64,000 nucleotides of DNA from Kryptolebias marmoratus (GCF_001649575.2 NC_051431.1:26196848-26260847); one strand, 5' to 3'; shown: positions 1-12,500, numbered from the stretch's first letter. Program-made: numbers and translations. Notes: a model not told the origin generated them from the letters alone.

Positions 1-2274
1 CTAAACAACAATCAGGTACAGATCAGATATAGAAATACAGAGATAAAAACATCAATCAAGCCAAAGCAATTCTAGCTAACAAAACGGTTGTGTACAAAAG
101 CCCTTTCCCCTTAATTTATTCAGTGTTTTTTGGTATTTTTTGTTTTATCTAAATGAACTAAACAAAGGGTACTGAAGACAGATAACCAAAATAAGTGGAC
201 CTTTTGTGCTCCACATAGAGGTTTTTATGTTACAGTTGATTCTACGATGTAAAAGTACAGAAGGTATAGCTACAATCCAGAATAATCAACAGAGAGATTT
301 TTTGACCTATATAATACAGAACAAAGAAAATTTTACCATTGTACTGGGCACCTCTTGTTCTTGGACTGTCTAATGTAGAACAAATGCTTTGTAGTTGCGT
401 TTAGCATTTTGTTGTCATAGTCTTAACTGTGATTTTGAAGTTGCAGGACAACAACAACTCTACTAACAATTAGAAAGTAGACAAAAAACACTGATTGTGC
501 AAATTGTACTTGACATTAATTGAGGTATAACAATACTAACCAATCTTCATAATTGGCACAGTTAGTTGGAATTTACTTGGCAACATCCAGCAATTAAAAG
601 GGTCAACGTTAGGCTCTTTATGAGATGAGCTCTTCCTATAAACTTTTGCTGCTCGAGCTCGTAGCAAGCAAAAAAACGACTCTCCTCCCATCAGAGTCGT
701 GATTTAAAACTGTATACTATTAAAAGTGCTAACTAAATATTGACAAAGCTGACTTTGCAATACAAAACAGTAATACATACGTTAACCAAACTAAAATTGG
801 CTAATTACAGAAAGAGTACATTTTAGCACATTTGTTTGTTATTTCATGTTTCCGCTTGATGCCCTATCCTAAAAGCACATATAAAGTAATCACACCGCAC
901 ACACACATACTCAATCACGCTTCAGCCTGCAGTGTCTGACAAATGTCCTAGTTGAGATTGGACTAGTGTTCCCAGCTTAACAACCTCACAACAGATGTCC
1001 AATCATCCTAATATAACAGCAGGAACAGAACAACACAGTGGCTAAGGCCTCAGATTAAAACTAGTTGCATCCTGGGGGATAAAACACAGCAGCAACACAG
1101 CAGACTAATACGAGCAAGATGAGGTGAGATTTAGTGATGTGTTGTAAGGCAACAATTCATCCCTGACCGCTGTGCATTCTGGAGAAAGACAGATCAGAAC
1201 AGCATATCTAGTGTCCTGGACAATGTACTGGTGAGAGTCAAGAAAGAGTTGTGGTAAAGGACCAAAGTGATAGAGTACAAGCTTTGGATGTTGACTGAAA
1301 CAAGAAGACTAAGGGTACAAATGACAGAAATAAGCTTTTTTTCTAAAAGATTTGTGGAGTGAAAAAGTAAAACAAAAACAAATCTAAGAGAACAATAGCG
1401 AAACATCTTGGATTGTCAAAGAAAAAGCTGTTCCACTCAGGCCGAACAAACACTGAGTTTTAGGTTATTCTCTCATTCAGTGCTACACACGTTTGGTTGT
1501 CTTCAGCTCTTTCTCACAAAGAAGATTAAAGGCAGTAACTGATTCCAAAAATTCCTGACATCTCAGTTTTTTAGTTGGAGTAGCATTTTTGAACAGCCAA
1601 AAGTACTACCTTTCCTACTCCCAGATGGCTCCAAAAACTTTACTTGAACTTTTATCTGCTGTGCTTATGCTCACACAGAGCCACTCTCCACGGACAGTCG
1701 TTACCTGGAAGAAAGAATATGACAGCTAACAACAAACAGTAGCTTCATCTTTTGCTCTTCCTCTTGTTCCTTCTCTGACCTTTTGGGGAGAAGGATCATC
1801 CCACCGTCTGGCACAGTTCACCAAAGAAGTAGGATTTATGAAGCGGAAATTGAAACTAGCAAATAGATAGAGTTGGGGGAAAAAAGCCCCCCAGGGCAAA
1901 AGAGGAGGATGAAGACAGACACAGAAGGACAATAGCAAAGATTTGACAGGGACACTGGAGAACTAATAATTGGATTTGACCTGTGGGTGAACTTTGATTG
2001 TTTCTGGAAGGCAGCAGAGTGGAGGATGAGAAACCCTCGTACCCCCCATCAAATATGTAATGAGTGGTAATGAGAGACAATGAGTATGAGGAGGAGAGAG
2101 AGGGGAGGGAAAGAAGATGGAGATAATGTAAGCCAGACACAGACAGAAAAATTACAGAGAACAGGAGCGATGAAGAGTGAGAGAGAGCAGCTGCAGCGAG
2201 GCTCAAAGTGGAGCTGAGAAGGTGCCGGGATGCAGAGGAAGCATCCGGGGAGTTGGGTGACAAGAAACACTGTC
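1..2274. other. intronic stretch, no gene seen
   Basis: This is AT-rich sequence without a recognisable coding exon. The frames of up to 135 codons at about 1726-2263 on the minus strand are low-complexity Ser/Leu-rich readings of purine-rich DNA (dense GAG/GGA between about 2080 and 2180) and are not genes. The only structure seen is a short hairpin at 676-700. Confidence 0.6.
676..700 (-). repeat. perfect 8-bp hairpin followed by a T run
   Basis: ACGACTCT at 676-683 pairs with AGAGTCGT at 693-700 across a 9-nt loop. Read on the minus strand, the stem is followed at once by a run of T, like a terminator-shaped hairpin. In a vertebrate intron this has no established function and may be chance. 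Confidence 0.5.
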
Positions 2275-2470
2275 CCGTTTGTGGCCACTGATAATACTTT
2301 CCATTCTAGCAGGCTCTATGTGGGGGTCTGCTGTGTGTGTGCAAGTTTTTGTGTGTCTGCAGGCCCTGTGTGAGCTGCTGATTCCCCTGATTGCGGGCTG
2401 GCGCCCTGCTGGCGAGCCCCCGTGCACTGAAATTAAATCCACTCTGCTCCGTTATAAATTATAATGCTTT
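2275..2470. promoter_or_regulatory. candidate conserved non-coding island
   Basis: This is a unique, relatively GC-rich island in AT-rich surroundings. It has no repeat character apart from a short TG run, and ends with CACTGAAATTAAATCC and TTATAAATTATAATGC, which are homeodomain-type AT motifs. No splice-flanked coding frame was found. Calling it regulatory is inference from base composition and motif texture, and cross-species alignment would be needed. Confidence 0.3.
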
Positions 2471-3689
2471 ACAAACAACACCCCCACCAGAGAGAGCAAA
2501 AGAGTGACTCTGAGAGAATGGATGATTTTGAGGAAAGAAAAGGGGTAGAGAAGAAGAAAAGGATGGACAGCTGGAAAACAACAACAACAAAAAAATAATC
2601 TTTCAAACATTCCTCAAAATTAAAGCCATAACCAACATAAATCCCATTCAACAATGTTTTGTAAGCAAGGAAATACAGCAAAAAATAAACAATACACACT
2701 TGTTAAAAAAAGAAAACAAATCACGAACATAAATAATGACAGATTAAGCTGGGAGTGAAAAGTAAAAATAATAGATAAAGCAAAGAAATGTGATACTGTC
2801 AGGTATCAGAGTAAGCCTAATGCAACAGATTTTATGGTGCCACCAGGACAGTGTGTTGTGATGATATCCAGCTCAACTGGCACCATTTGAGCTGGTCAGG
2901 GCTCTGGAAGGCAACTGAGAGCTAATATCTGTGTGCCAAAGATCACATGAAGGAAGATAATGAGTTAACTGATGCCACACAGTAAACCCGACCTCCAAGT
3001 GGAATGGGGATTATTTGAGAAACTGAGTCACAGCTCAGCTCTGCTTGTCTGCATTTTTGGGTTAAAATCACACACTTCCCAATATTATTTGCAATGGTGA
3101 GTGGTAAAATGGAGAACATAAAAGTCCCTGGTATGACAGTTTTAGATTATTTATATATGTTTTAGCTTTAAACTTAAAATCTGAGCTACACAGAACTAAT
3201 AAGAAAATCAAAAGACTAGAATGTTAAAAAACTCATTTCAGTTCATTTTTGTTGTTAAGGGGCATATGGATGGGGTTGTTCAAACCTGTCCTTTAAATGA
3301 GTTTTTAGCTCTGTAATCATGATTGGATTGCACTAAATATACAGGTCTAAGCTCCCTTGATGCACATTGAAAACTGTGTCACTCAAACCACTTTTGGAGG
3401 TGGTCTGAACCACTTATATGCACATATGTTTGGTAGTCTGAAGAGCAATTCATCTCAGTCCTCAATGTAGGACCTCCTAACTGACGTGACCTCACACAGA
3501 AAGCTGAGTGGACGACTCAGTGTTAACAAAAAATTCACCTCAGCACCGGCTGATTAATGCCAATTAAACAGCAATCCTTGGGAATATTCTGAAGATATAG
3601 CTTCAATTAGTTATTTTTTTAAGCTAAAGAATTTAAATGAACAGGTAGAATTCTTATCAAAAAGTCCTTTTTAATTGGGAGGTTTTTTT
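2471..3689. other. intronic stretch, no gene seen
   Basis: AT-rich unique sequence. I see no repeat family, RNA gene or exon in it. Confidence 0.5.
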
Positions 3690-4215
3690 AAATCAAGGTG
3701 GATTACAGGACGTTGGAGGAGTTTGTGTTTTTTGGTGTTTATTGTTTTGGGTTTCTTGTTATTATATTTACTTTCTGTGTTTCCCTGTGGTTGTTGGTCA
3801 TCTCTCGCATTCAGTTTGGTTCTACTGTATCTCTTTCAGCCATCAGCCACTCAGTTCAGCTCTATTTCCTCAGTCCTGCCTCTCTCATCTCACACCTGCT
3901 CTCTATTTCTCATTAGTCACAGCTGCAGCCACCTACCTCATCACTCCCTTCATCTTTAAATCCCTGGCTTTCATTCCATCTGCAGTCCGTCATTCTGCGT
4001 TCCCCCTGTCGGTTCCTTGTGTGCTCTTGGCATGGATTTTTTTTTTACCTTGTACTTTTGCTGCCACATCAGCTTTTTGTTAGTTTTTGAAAAATAGTTT
4101 CATTTTGTAAATAGTTTTGCTCTCCCTGCTCTTTGTTTTCAGTCATTATTCAAGTCTTTGTTTTCATCAAGTTCCTCGTGTGAGTCTGCATATCAATGCC
4201 TTATTATCATCAACC
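3690..4215 (+). mobile_element. putative LTR-retrotransposon LTR remnant
   Basis: The texture resembles fish Gypsy-type LTRs. A T/C-rich body carries CAGCTGCAGCCACCTACC, then a TTTAAATCCCTGG start-like box, then Cys/Ser-like pyrimidine tracts, long T-rich stretches (TTTTTGTTAG...) and a GTTTTCATCAAGTTCCTCGTGTGAG end typical of such LTRs. No polyprotein coding sequence or second LTR is seen, so this would be a solo LTR or a fragment. Boundaries are approximate. Frames of 64-113 codons in it are non-coding. Confidence 0.35.
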
Positions 4216-5189
4216 TCAGCATTTCGAGCTGTTGGACCACTGCGGTGGGTCACTGTAAGCTGTAACCTGCTGTCAATCACAGAACAACAATGCTATATCA
4301 CATTTACCTAACTAAACACAGAAGTGATGCTCCTTTATTATTATTATTTTTAATTTACATCTGTTAGGCAATTAAGCATATTGAAAGATACCTCAACAAA
4401 GAAGCGACTCAAATGGCTCTGAATCATGGTAATGTCAAAATAACAATATATTTCAGATGTGTAACTATAGTGTAATTATGACAGAAATCTCAGCAGACCC
4501 GCTGATGTCCTGTCTGTCTGTCTGTCTGTATACTGAGCGGGTAACTGACATCCAATCACAAAACGTTTCAGGAAACATATTTTAGCACCAAATGTGAGCA
4601 AAGGCTTTAAGATGACCACATATAGTCAAACAACCTGAAATGGATTCAAAACAAAAAAAAACCAAAAAACAAATGTGAGTGGTCTCAAGAGTTAATTATC
4701 AAATCATGTAATTGATGTTTTGTGTGTGGGACTCTAAGTCAATTAGTACAAGCTAATCTAAATTAAACTCATCTAAACTCAAGTCACACTTGAACTCTAA
4801 TCCTAATCCTAATCTCTAACCCCAAAAAATGATGTTTCACCACATTAGGCCCATTTAGGGCCCATAAGGAGTACCAATCCTGAAAAGGTAGGTGAATATA
4901 CTACAAAAGGTCAAAAAAGGGGAAAAAAAACTGGATCTGGAGAAGGCTTACATCTGTGTTCCCTGAGGATTTTAGTGGAGGTGCTGTTGAAATATGGGAT
5001 GTCTGGACTGCTTTAAGGGCTGTTTTGTCCCTGTACAACCAAAACAATAGCTGTGTCCACACTGTTAGCACAAGGAAAATGACAGAAATGAAAATATCTT
5101 CATAATGTTTCTTCCACCACCTGACAAGATCCCCAGTTGGATCAGCAATTCCCCAATCAAACCAAGCACAGCCTGAAACAGTTCTTAAT
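4216..5189. other. intronic stretch with CTGT repeat, no gene seen
   Basis: This stretch contains a short (CTGT)n tract at about 4510-4529 and a TAATCC-type tract at about 4798-4820, reminiscent of but not equal to telomere repeats. No gene was recognised. Confidence 0.5.
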
Positions 5190-5790
5190 TTCTTTTCTCA
5201 GTCATCAAATAGTTTGTTAGAACCTTCTTGAGGCCAACCAAAGTCCTTCATCTTTTCTGAATTTGTCCCACATCTGAGTTTTTGCTTCCCTGATGACATA
5301 AGCTGAAGTCCATCTGGCTTTCCTGCACCTCTCAGCTGCTTCAGGAGTTCTCTCGGACAACCAAGCCCTAAAGCCCTTCTTCGCCACCTTGACAGCCTCC
5401 ATGACTGCTGGTGGGCAGCATTGAGTCCTCTGGTTGTTACTGCAACAGGCACCTATGTAAATTGCTGAAGGCTTTGAACATGGCTCAGATTCTGATTACA
5501 TGTCCCCCACCTACCCTGGAACATGCAAAAAACTCTTCCAGAGGTGTGAGTTCAAGATCTCCAAAACTGGGGTTCACCACGACTGTCTGGCAAACTCCCC
5601 TGCCAGCAGATCCAAGTCACCACCAGGTGTTGATCAATTGTCCAAGACATGTTGGCCAATGTTTTGGACATGGTATGAGCCACCTACACAATATGCTTTT
5701 TCAATTAAGAGTCTCACATCTGTGTTTAGCTTTAGTTTTAATGGCCAGACTGTTTGAGGAACAACAGGTCTATTCTTTATCCCAGCAGGG
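5190..5790 (-). mobile_element. non-LTR retrotransposon (LINE) fragment
   Basis: Minus-strand frames at 5217-5402 encode EAVKVAKKGFRAWLSERTPE followed by AERCRKARWTSAYVIREAKT and a Lys/Arg-rich tail. This is the linker between the endonuclease and reverse-transcriptase domains in a common fish LINE family (xxWWTPAVxxAVxxKxxxFRAWL type). The adjoining sequence to about 5790 matches the more upstream part of the same element but is frameshifted. No endonuclease or RT core is present. It is a dead, truncated copy, and I cannot assign the clade with certainty. Confidence 0.75.
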
Positions 5791-7789
5791 GGTTGGTTCA
5801 TCTGTGGCCATCCACATTGTTTGTCAGTTCAACATGGTACTCAGACGCCTTAAAAAAGAAAGGAAAGAAAAAAAAAACAGCCTCTCTTCAGTTAACACCT
5901 AAACAGAAGGCCCAAGCTAATGATACAGGACATAACTGTCACAACAGCTGCCGCATCCCACAATCCTACAATCTCGCTGACTCTGATACAGAATCAGAGA
6001 GATGCATTTGTCAACTGCCATAACTGTTATTGGTTAATCATCTCTAATTTGAATATAAATAAAGCACATCTAGAAACTAAAATATGGATACACACAATAT
6101 AGATTGCATTTGGTGACTTTTAAAACTAAAACAGCAATATCAAAACCAGTAAAGGTGTGTCCACTTGATGGTCAAACAAAGTCAGTTTTAAAGATTCCCA
6201 ATAGCTCTAACTCAGACTGTACTATTAAATCCAAGTTGTTCTTAGTTTTTTTAGACAGTTTATCATTACTTAAACTTTTGGTATAATTTTATTTGATATT
6301 TTCCCATGCATTTCAGGACCATTACTGTGTAACAAAAGAAAAAAAAAAGGTAAGCCAAAATCAAACAAACAACTGATTAAATAACTAATTGAATTAAATG
6401 AACATATTTCATTAAAAAATATATATACAGTATAATCATCTAAGCACATCAAAATAATAAAGAAATATAAAAAACGGATTTAAGTCCCAAAAATGACAAG
6501 ACAGATTCCTGTACATACACACAAAAAAAAGTGTTTTGGCATATGCTGCTGAGGTTGTAGGACACAAGCCTGCAAGCTTTGCAAATTGGCTACAAAACAA
6601 AAAAAAAAAACAACAAATAAATAAATATTAGAAAATGTGTTTAATTTTATTCTAAAATGCAAAACCAGCATTATGTCAGACATGGTCCATCTTACGTGAG
6701 GAGTAGCAACAAAGTAGAAATGACAGCTAGCAGCAGTCTCAGCACAGTTAAAATCCTGGACTGTAGAAAAAGACAAACTTTCTGATTTTGACAAGTGGTT
6801 ATGGATCTATTATTTTTATGCCATTTGATGGATTAGGTTGTTTGATGAACAAACTTTATTCTATTTACCAGATGTCACTGATAAAAACAAAAGGGAATAA
6901 ATATGACATATGGAGGCCATTTTGTTTTCAGGTTAACACAGTAAATACATTGCTGCTCTGGTATGTTGCTGTAATTGCTACTTGTTACCAAACAGTGCTG
7001 CTGTGAAAAGACAAAGAAGAAGAAGAAGACAGAGAACCAAGTTCCGGAATGGAGTGTCCACAGCTGCTAGAACAAAGTTTGTGAGTTTAACTCATTGCCT
7101 ACATCACCTACTATTTACAACTCCCATGACAAAATGGACCACCTTACATAACTGCTGGCTGAAAAATACTGTTTATTAATATATTTTCCACCACTGTGTA
7201 GTCAATCTTTTAAAGCGATCTCAGCCTGAAATATAAGTATCAAATTTAAATGATTTTTATTTTATTTTAGCCCATTTGTTTAACATAATTTCAGAATTCA
7301 GTTTCAATTAAAAAATGACAATTTATTTATTTTATGGCAATTTTTGAAAAAGTCTTTCTCGCCATTAGGATGCCCAAATGGAATTTTTGAGCAGTCTTGT
7401 GACAATGTTTTGAAGATTTTAACTGTTGGTAACTTAACATTATTGCAGCATAAGCAGAACAATGTGACGTAAGCACATGCAGAAAATATGGTCCTTTTGT
7501 CGTATTTTGTCAAACATAACTTTGATCGCACAGGCATCAAAGTAATTGTGGTTTTCATCAAGAGGCTAATACACAGAAGTACCACTTGCCTAATCCTGTG
7601 TATATCATCCAAAGAGGGAAAGTTACATGTAAGGCTACCATTTGTGTAATCAGCTGGTTGCTTTTCCTCCTCCCAGACAATTACAATGCAATGGGGCTTG
7701 AGCAAACAAAGCATTAAAGGCCAGTTAAGCAGTTCTCTCATCTGCAGGAATTTGCTGTCACTTTTCCTAAAGCACACACAACATCTGCA
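5791..7789. other. intronic stretch, no gene seen
   Basis: AT-rich, with A-runs (5866-5878, 6339-6350, 6598-6611) and a short (GAA)n tract at about 7015-7030. Frames of up to 157 codons on the minus strand (7304-7777) show no recognisable domain, and their residue make-up is what translated AT-rich DNA gives. Confidence 0.5.
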
Positions 7790-8090
7790 AACACCTGATA
7801 GGCCTGTGCTGTGGCCTTCAGCACCCTCACTACCCGGGTTAAATTGTTACCACCTTTCTCTAATCTCAACTCTGTCAATTAACTGTATGGCCATGCACTT
7901 CAAAGTCCTCAGCGGCCAAAAAGGTCAAACCCCGACACTCCTGGAGATTTGTTTTTGATTTAGCTGAGTTCCCTAGACACTTTCATCTACAGCCTTCACT
8001 CCTTCTTCCTTTCTAAATCCCACCGGGCCAAGCCAAGGCCACTTGCAACTAATTTTGGCAAATTCGGTGTGATATTTGAAGGCTAATTTT
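7790..8090. promoter_or_regulatory. candidate conserved non-coding island
   Basis: This is a unique stretch with balanced composition and several motif-like words, including GGGTTAAATTGTTACC, AAAAGGTCAAACCCCGAC (nuclear-receptor half-site-like AGGTCA) and CAACTAATTTTGG. It has no splice-flanked coding. It is proposed as a non-coding element on texture alone. Confidence 0.25.
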
Positions 8091-8679
8091 TGAGTTCCCA
8101 CATGGTTATTAATACAAACATAAGTGTGAAATGTAATTAGGAGAAAAAAGACACTGTCTATATCAGCGTAAAAACATTTCCTTTTCTTCTTTCCTGTTTT
8201 TGATGTAAGAAAACAATAGTCAAAGACTATATTTTTAAACAATAGCAACTTTGAAACAATAAACATGGTCAAGAAAAAAAGGTGGAAAAAAAATCTGAAA
8301 TTGTAATAGAAAGCAATTACACGAGATTATTAATGAGTTATTACATCACTGTACCTCATTTTAACTCTGAGAAATGTACTCTCAAAGGTTTACTCATGGC
8401 ATACTAAAAACAATTTCCTAAAACGTGAAATTCAGAAAACTGAGTAATCAGTTTCTGAATACACAGAGAAACATACTAAAAATATATATTTATTTAATAT
8501 GCTCATCTTGTTAAATAAATTTAAAAAATGACAATAAACGAGTGTGGCTGTGACCCATTAAATAGAAAACAGTCTACAATTTGAGGTCTTGCCTTGTTCT
8601 TTTTCACATTAGATACAAGTAAATACATAAATAATATCAATAAAAAATTTGTTCTGACCCTTACAGCTTATTAAAACCA

Positions 8680-9150
8680 AGCAAAGGCCAGAGCTGTCTG
8701 AGGAGATCAGAAAATCATTATAGATATCCATGTTAAAGGTAAAGGCTATGAGATCATCTCCAAACAGCTTCATGTTCCTCTGACCACAGCTACAAATACT
8801 GGTACTGTAGTCAACTTCCCAGAACATTGATGCAACCCCAGGTTGATGAGACAATTGGTGCAGATGTTAGAAAAAGAGCTAAGGAAACCACCCAACACTA
8901 TTTAAGCTGAACTCCAAGGTCAAAGTTTATGACTTTATAATCATACCATTCATCACATTTTGAATCATAATGAGCCCTATTGAAGAAGACCCAGTAGGCT
9001 CCAATACTGGCAGAAAAAAATTCAACAAAATGACAAGCCCCGAAAAATTTCTGGGAGAGGTTTCTGGTACTTGTGAGATGAAACTGGAACTTTTTGGCCA
9101 GTCACATCAGTTTGGTCATTTTTATTATAGTGAAAGGGTAACAAATTCAT
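8680..9150 (+). mobile_element. decayed Tc1-like transposon fragment
   Basis: The + strand reads, with frameshifts, the N-terminal HTH region of a Tc1-like transposase (EEIRK...VKGKGYE.ISKQLHVP at about 8695-8780, then KELRKPPNT and AELQGQ near 8870-8925). It then jumps to the start of the catalytic domain (SPEKFLGEV...KLELFGQ at about 9035-9105). In functional relatives the latter reads WTDETKxELFG. Here the first catalytic Asp position is lost (the reading is TCEMK), and about the whole second half of the gene is missing. No terminal inverted repeats were identified. It is a relic with no activity. Confidence 0.75.
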
Positions 9151-9479
9151 CATGTCTGTATATCAACTTTTTAATCAAAGTAGCATTTTATGAGGTTTAT
9201 CTTACAAAATTCATCTGACTTTTAAATTTTGCTTGAGAAAAAAAAAAATCTAAGGGAATTTTCTTGAAGAAACATTCACCTTTTCTGGTCCCTAAGGCAG
9301 TTTTCTGATACTTTAAACATCCTGTGCTGTAATTGCCATAAGCTGACAGGGGCATTGCCACCTTTCCACCCTCCATGCCTCTGGGTAAACTTTGCTGGGC
9401 ACTGTCAGCCTGTTCCAGTCCCATCCCTTCAGCTCTGTCAACTTTTAACTGTGTGTATGGTAGAGGTGGTAGATAACCA

Positions 9480-9664
9480 TGTGTGTGTGTGTGTGTGTTA
9501 GGGGTAATAGTGTGTAAAGAGTTGGTCCTCCATGCATCCTGCCCCTGTATTCCCCAACAGTCTCCCCTGCAGCACCTCCACAGGAACTAGAGCAAATGTG
9601 TTTAGGATTCAAGACTGGGGAATGGCCTGAGGTGTGTGTGCATGTGTGTGTGTGTGTGTGTGTG
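9480..9664. repeat. two (TG)n microsatellites
   Basis: (TG)n tracts lie at about 9480-9498 and 9632-9664, the second interrupted by CA. They sit either side of a unique CAGC-rich segment. Confidence 0.9.
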
Positions 9665-11154
9665 ATTCCATGAAGCTGTGGTGCTCTTTTGCTGTAAGCC
9701 ACCTCCTGCTAGATGCCCCAGGATGTAGCCTGTCACTTCACACAGCTACTGATGGACCACAGAAGTGTCAGGAAAGGTGACGATGGAGAGAACAGGATCA
9801 CACACACAAATATACATGAGTAAAAAAGGTAAAGCAAAAAATGAACAGTTTTGCCATGGCTGCACGCCACCCCCAACCTCAACATAAATTACAGTTTTAA
9901 CTCTTGTTTTTAAGTTTGGGATAATGACACAGTTCTACTTGACAAAGCAGAAGCAGGGAACAGACAAAATAAACTCAACATTTTTAAAAGTTATAATCAA
10001 TCTAAATCTGGCTTGAGTCTAACTAATTCCTTCTTCTGTATTTTATGCTACTGCGACCTTGTCAATGGTGGGAAGAAGAAGTAAAAACAACAGAAAGCAC
10101 AAGTGTTTTTGATCAGCCCTAGGTCTGTGCAGCTATCAGGAGGAAAAGTGCTTCTACTGACCACATGGGAAGACGTCCACCTGCATCTCATTATCACAAT
10201 CAACCTCAATACATGCTCATTTATCAGATCTGCAATCCAACAAACACACAATACACAGTTTCTTCTTTTTTAGTGTTGTACATATGTTGTATTTATTTTT
10301 GTCATAGTTTCAAAGCAAACAGAATAAAATACAGTAAATCTATACTCCATAAATATCTCTCAGTTTTCCTGTTTTAGAGCCATACTTTGTGTCACAGAAG
10401 TGGACTCCCTGTGAAGCTGCGAAGACACTTAAGGCTCCATAAGAAGCTGTATAACATACACACACAACATCTTTTCCTGCCCACATGAAGGCTCTCATTA
10501 CCCTTACTCCCCTCAAACTAAGACAAGCTTATTCAAATAAAAGGGTATTATTTAAAATTTTTAAATAAATGAGATAATTTATTTGTCATTTATGGTTTTG
10601 CCTGTGTTTCTGTATGTGTGTGTGTGTGAGCATCATCCACAACATATACTTTGAACTCGACAAATTGCACAATGTTCGTACTTAAAACTTTGCCATTGCC
10701 TCTTAGTGTCAACACTGTGTGTTTGCTAGCAAACTATCTCATGAATCACTGGATTAATTTAAATGAAACTCTTAGAAAATAATCATTAAATGCAAGGTAT
10801 CAGTCCACCGTGAGCTAAGTAAACTTTTGGACTGACTAGATGTGCTGATAAAGTGGACTAACACATTTGCAGCTGTAGCATCATTGACATAAACCTCTAT
10901 TACAGTTAGTCTATGTTGAAGACATGTTTAGTAATAAAACAGATGTTTTTCAGTTAGGAAACCAGCGGCAAACAAAACAATAGGTCTCACACAAAAAGGA
11001 AGAGGTTTAAAATAAGAGTCCCATAAAGACAAACAAATATTCACATACACACTCACACCTATTGACAATTTAGACTCACAAGCATGCATGTTTTGGAACT
11101 GCAGAAAAAAAAAAAAATAAATAAATGAATAAAAACTACCCAGAAAAAAATCAT
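9665..11154. other. intronic stretch, no gene seen
   Basis: AT-rich unique sequence with a short (TG)n at about 10615-10628. No gene or known element was recognised. Confidence 0.5.
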
Positions 11155-11250
11155 GCAACATGCAAACTCCACACAGAAAAAGGCCCCGGTCAAGATTTAA
11201 ATCTAAGACCTTCTTGCTGCAAAGCAACAGTGTGAAACCAGTGTGAAGCA
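11155..11250 (-). mobile_element. tRNA-derived SINE-like fragment
   Basis: On the minus strand this reads GCAGCAAGAAGGTCTTAGAT, then a decayed B-box-like stretch, then GGGGCCTTTTTCTGTGTGGA and GTTTGCATGTTG. This order is typical of an abundant teleost short repeat (…CAGCAAGAAGGTCCTGGGTTCGA…TGTGGAGTTTGCATGTTCTCC…). Only the middle part is kept, and its promoter boxes are mutated. Confidence 0.7.
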
Positions 11251-11299
11251 AGAGAACATCTAAGTTTACAATTTTTGAACATTTATTGTGAAGTTGTAA

Positions 11300-11575
11300 A
11301 GTATAGCAGTATTACTATCATTATTAGTATAGTATAAATAGTATATGATTGTAAACTATAGTCTAGCATAGTATAGTATAGCAAAGTATAATATAGTATA
11401 GCACAGTATAATATAGTATAGTATAGTATAGTATAGTATAGTATAGTATGGTAGAGTATAACTGAACATAGCAGAGTATAGCGGAACACAATATATTACA
11501 GCAAAGTATAACAAAGCATAGTACCATATAGTATAGCATAGCATAGTATAGTCTCGTCTAGTATAGTAGAGTATA
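11300..11575. repeat. (TATAG)n pentanucleotide array
   Basis: About 275 bp is built from the 5-bp unit GTATA, purest at about 11402-11450, with GCATA, GCAAA and GAGTA variants toward both ends. Translated minus-strand frames give Tyr/Leu/Ile repeats and are artefacts of the array. Confidence 0.92.
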
Positions 11576-11639
11576 CTTTTATGAAACCCATCTTTTATAA
11601 ATCAGTAATCAGTCTGTAACATGCAGTTATAAGGTTATA

Positions 11640-11960
11640 AGGTTTGGAAGCAACCCACGGATCCTGCTGTAATTACACACTTTGCCTCTTCCTGGCCCAC
11701 ATATCATTCTGTCCCTATTCCCTGCTGTTTGGAAATCAGGCCTATGCTGGTGACAAGTTACAGTACACATGCCCAAGTTAACCTTTGATGTGAACATGCT
11801 CTTTTCTAAAGGAATGATATGGAGGCCAAAACCACGAGGGGCTACAGCATATCCATGCAAACTGTGCAGCTTCAAAGTCCTGTCACTAATTTGAACCTTT
11901 TGTGCCACTTAAAAAGCCCATGGACTAATTTGACTCTGGCATGTAACAACCGTTTGGAGG
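11640..11960. promoter_or_regulatory. candidate conserved non-coding island
   Basis: This is a unique 300-bp block between the TATAG array and ordinary intron. It is rich in transcription-factor-like words such as TGTAATTACACA (homeodomain), TTAACCTTTGATGTG (TCF/LEF core CTTTGAT), CTTTTCTAAAGG and GACTAATTTGAC. A minus-strand frame of 93 codons spans it, but shows no splice context or recognised domain. The composition contrast is clear, while the regulatory role is inferred. Confidence 0.35.
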
Positions 11961-12434
11961 AATGTTTGTCTGTCGTGTGCATGTGAGTGAGTGTGTGACC
12001 ACAGGCCTACCTGCTTTGATCATGGTACTGGAGGATTATGACAGCACACATGCACACATCGTAGGAGATTAATCAAAACTACATGCAGTACGTCTTCTGC
12101 ATCAATGCAAAGGCTGTGGATTTACAGACATATAAGTCAGCGAATATGCTTAGATAACTGTGATAGTGAAACATTATCTGAAAATGCAACTGCTACACTT
12201 TGTGGAAGAGGAGTATAATAAATTGCGGTTGTTGGAAAATAATGAACACATAGTGGGCTAAGCTATTCAGAAAATAGAAAGAGAAAGTATTATGTTGACA
12301 CTTTAAAAGAGAGTCCAGGTAGTTTACTTGAACAGCTTGGTATCATTTGCAATACGTACATTCAAATTTAACTACTACACCTCACTTCACAACTATTAAA
12401 TGAGAGAGACCCATCTGCCATCTATCAACAAACA

Positions 12435-12500
12435 AAGCAGATACGGTGACCTGCAGCCTGTGTAGGAGGCACATGCTCTATCAGGTGAGTTACACAAGTA
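12435..12500 (-). mobile_element. tRNA-derived SINE or tRNA-pseudogene remnant
   Basis: Minus strand: TAACTCACCTGATAGAGCAT resembles a tRNA D-arm/A-box (usually TAGCTCAxxTGGTAGAGC). It is followed by GTGCCTCCTACACAGGCTGC and a degenerate B box (AGGTCACCGTAT). The order and spacing fit a tRNA-derived repeat head. It is too decayed to be a functional tRNA gene. Confidence 0.55.

Noticed and set aside
1726..2263. Ser/Leu-rich frames on the minus strand
   Set aside because: They are translations of a purine-rich tract, low complexity without domain.
4790..4830. possible interstitial telomere repeat
   Set aside because: Only CTAATCCTAATCCTAATC followed by CTAACCCC; it is not TTAGGG repeats. CCTAACCCTAACC at about 43640 is also too short.
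5411..5902. 163-codon open frame on the + strand
   Set aside because: It is antisense to a LINE fragment whose real reading is on the minus strand.
7304..7777. 157-codon open frame on the minus strand
   Set aside because: AT-rich composition gives long frames by chance. It shows no BCAS3 C-terminal similarity, no domain and no exon borders that fit.
12435..12500. functional tRNA gene
   Set aside because: Acceptor and T arms do not pair and the B box is destroyed, so it is a tRNA-derived repeat remnant.
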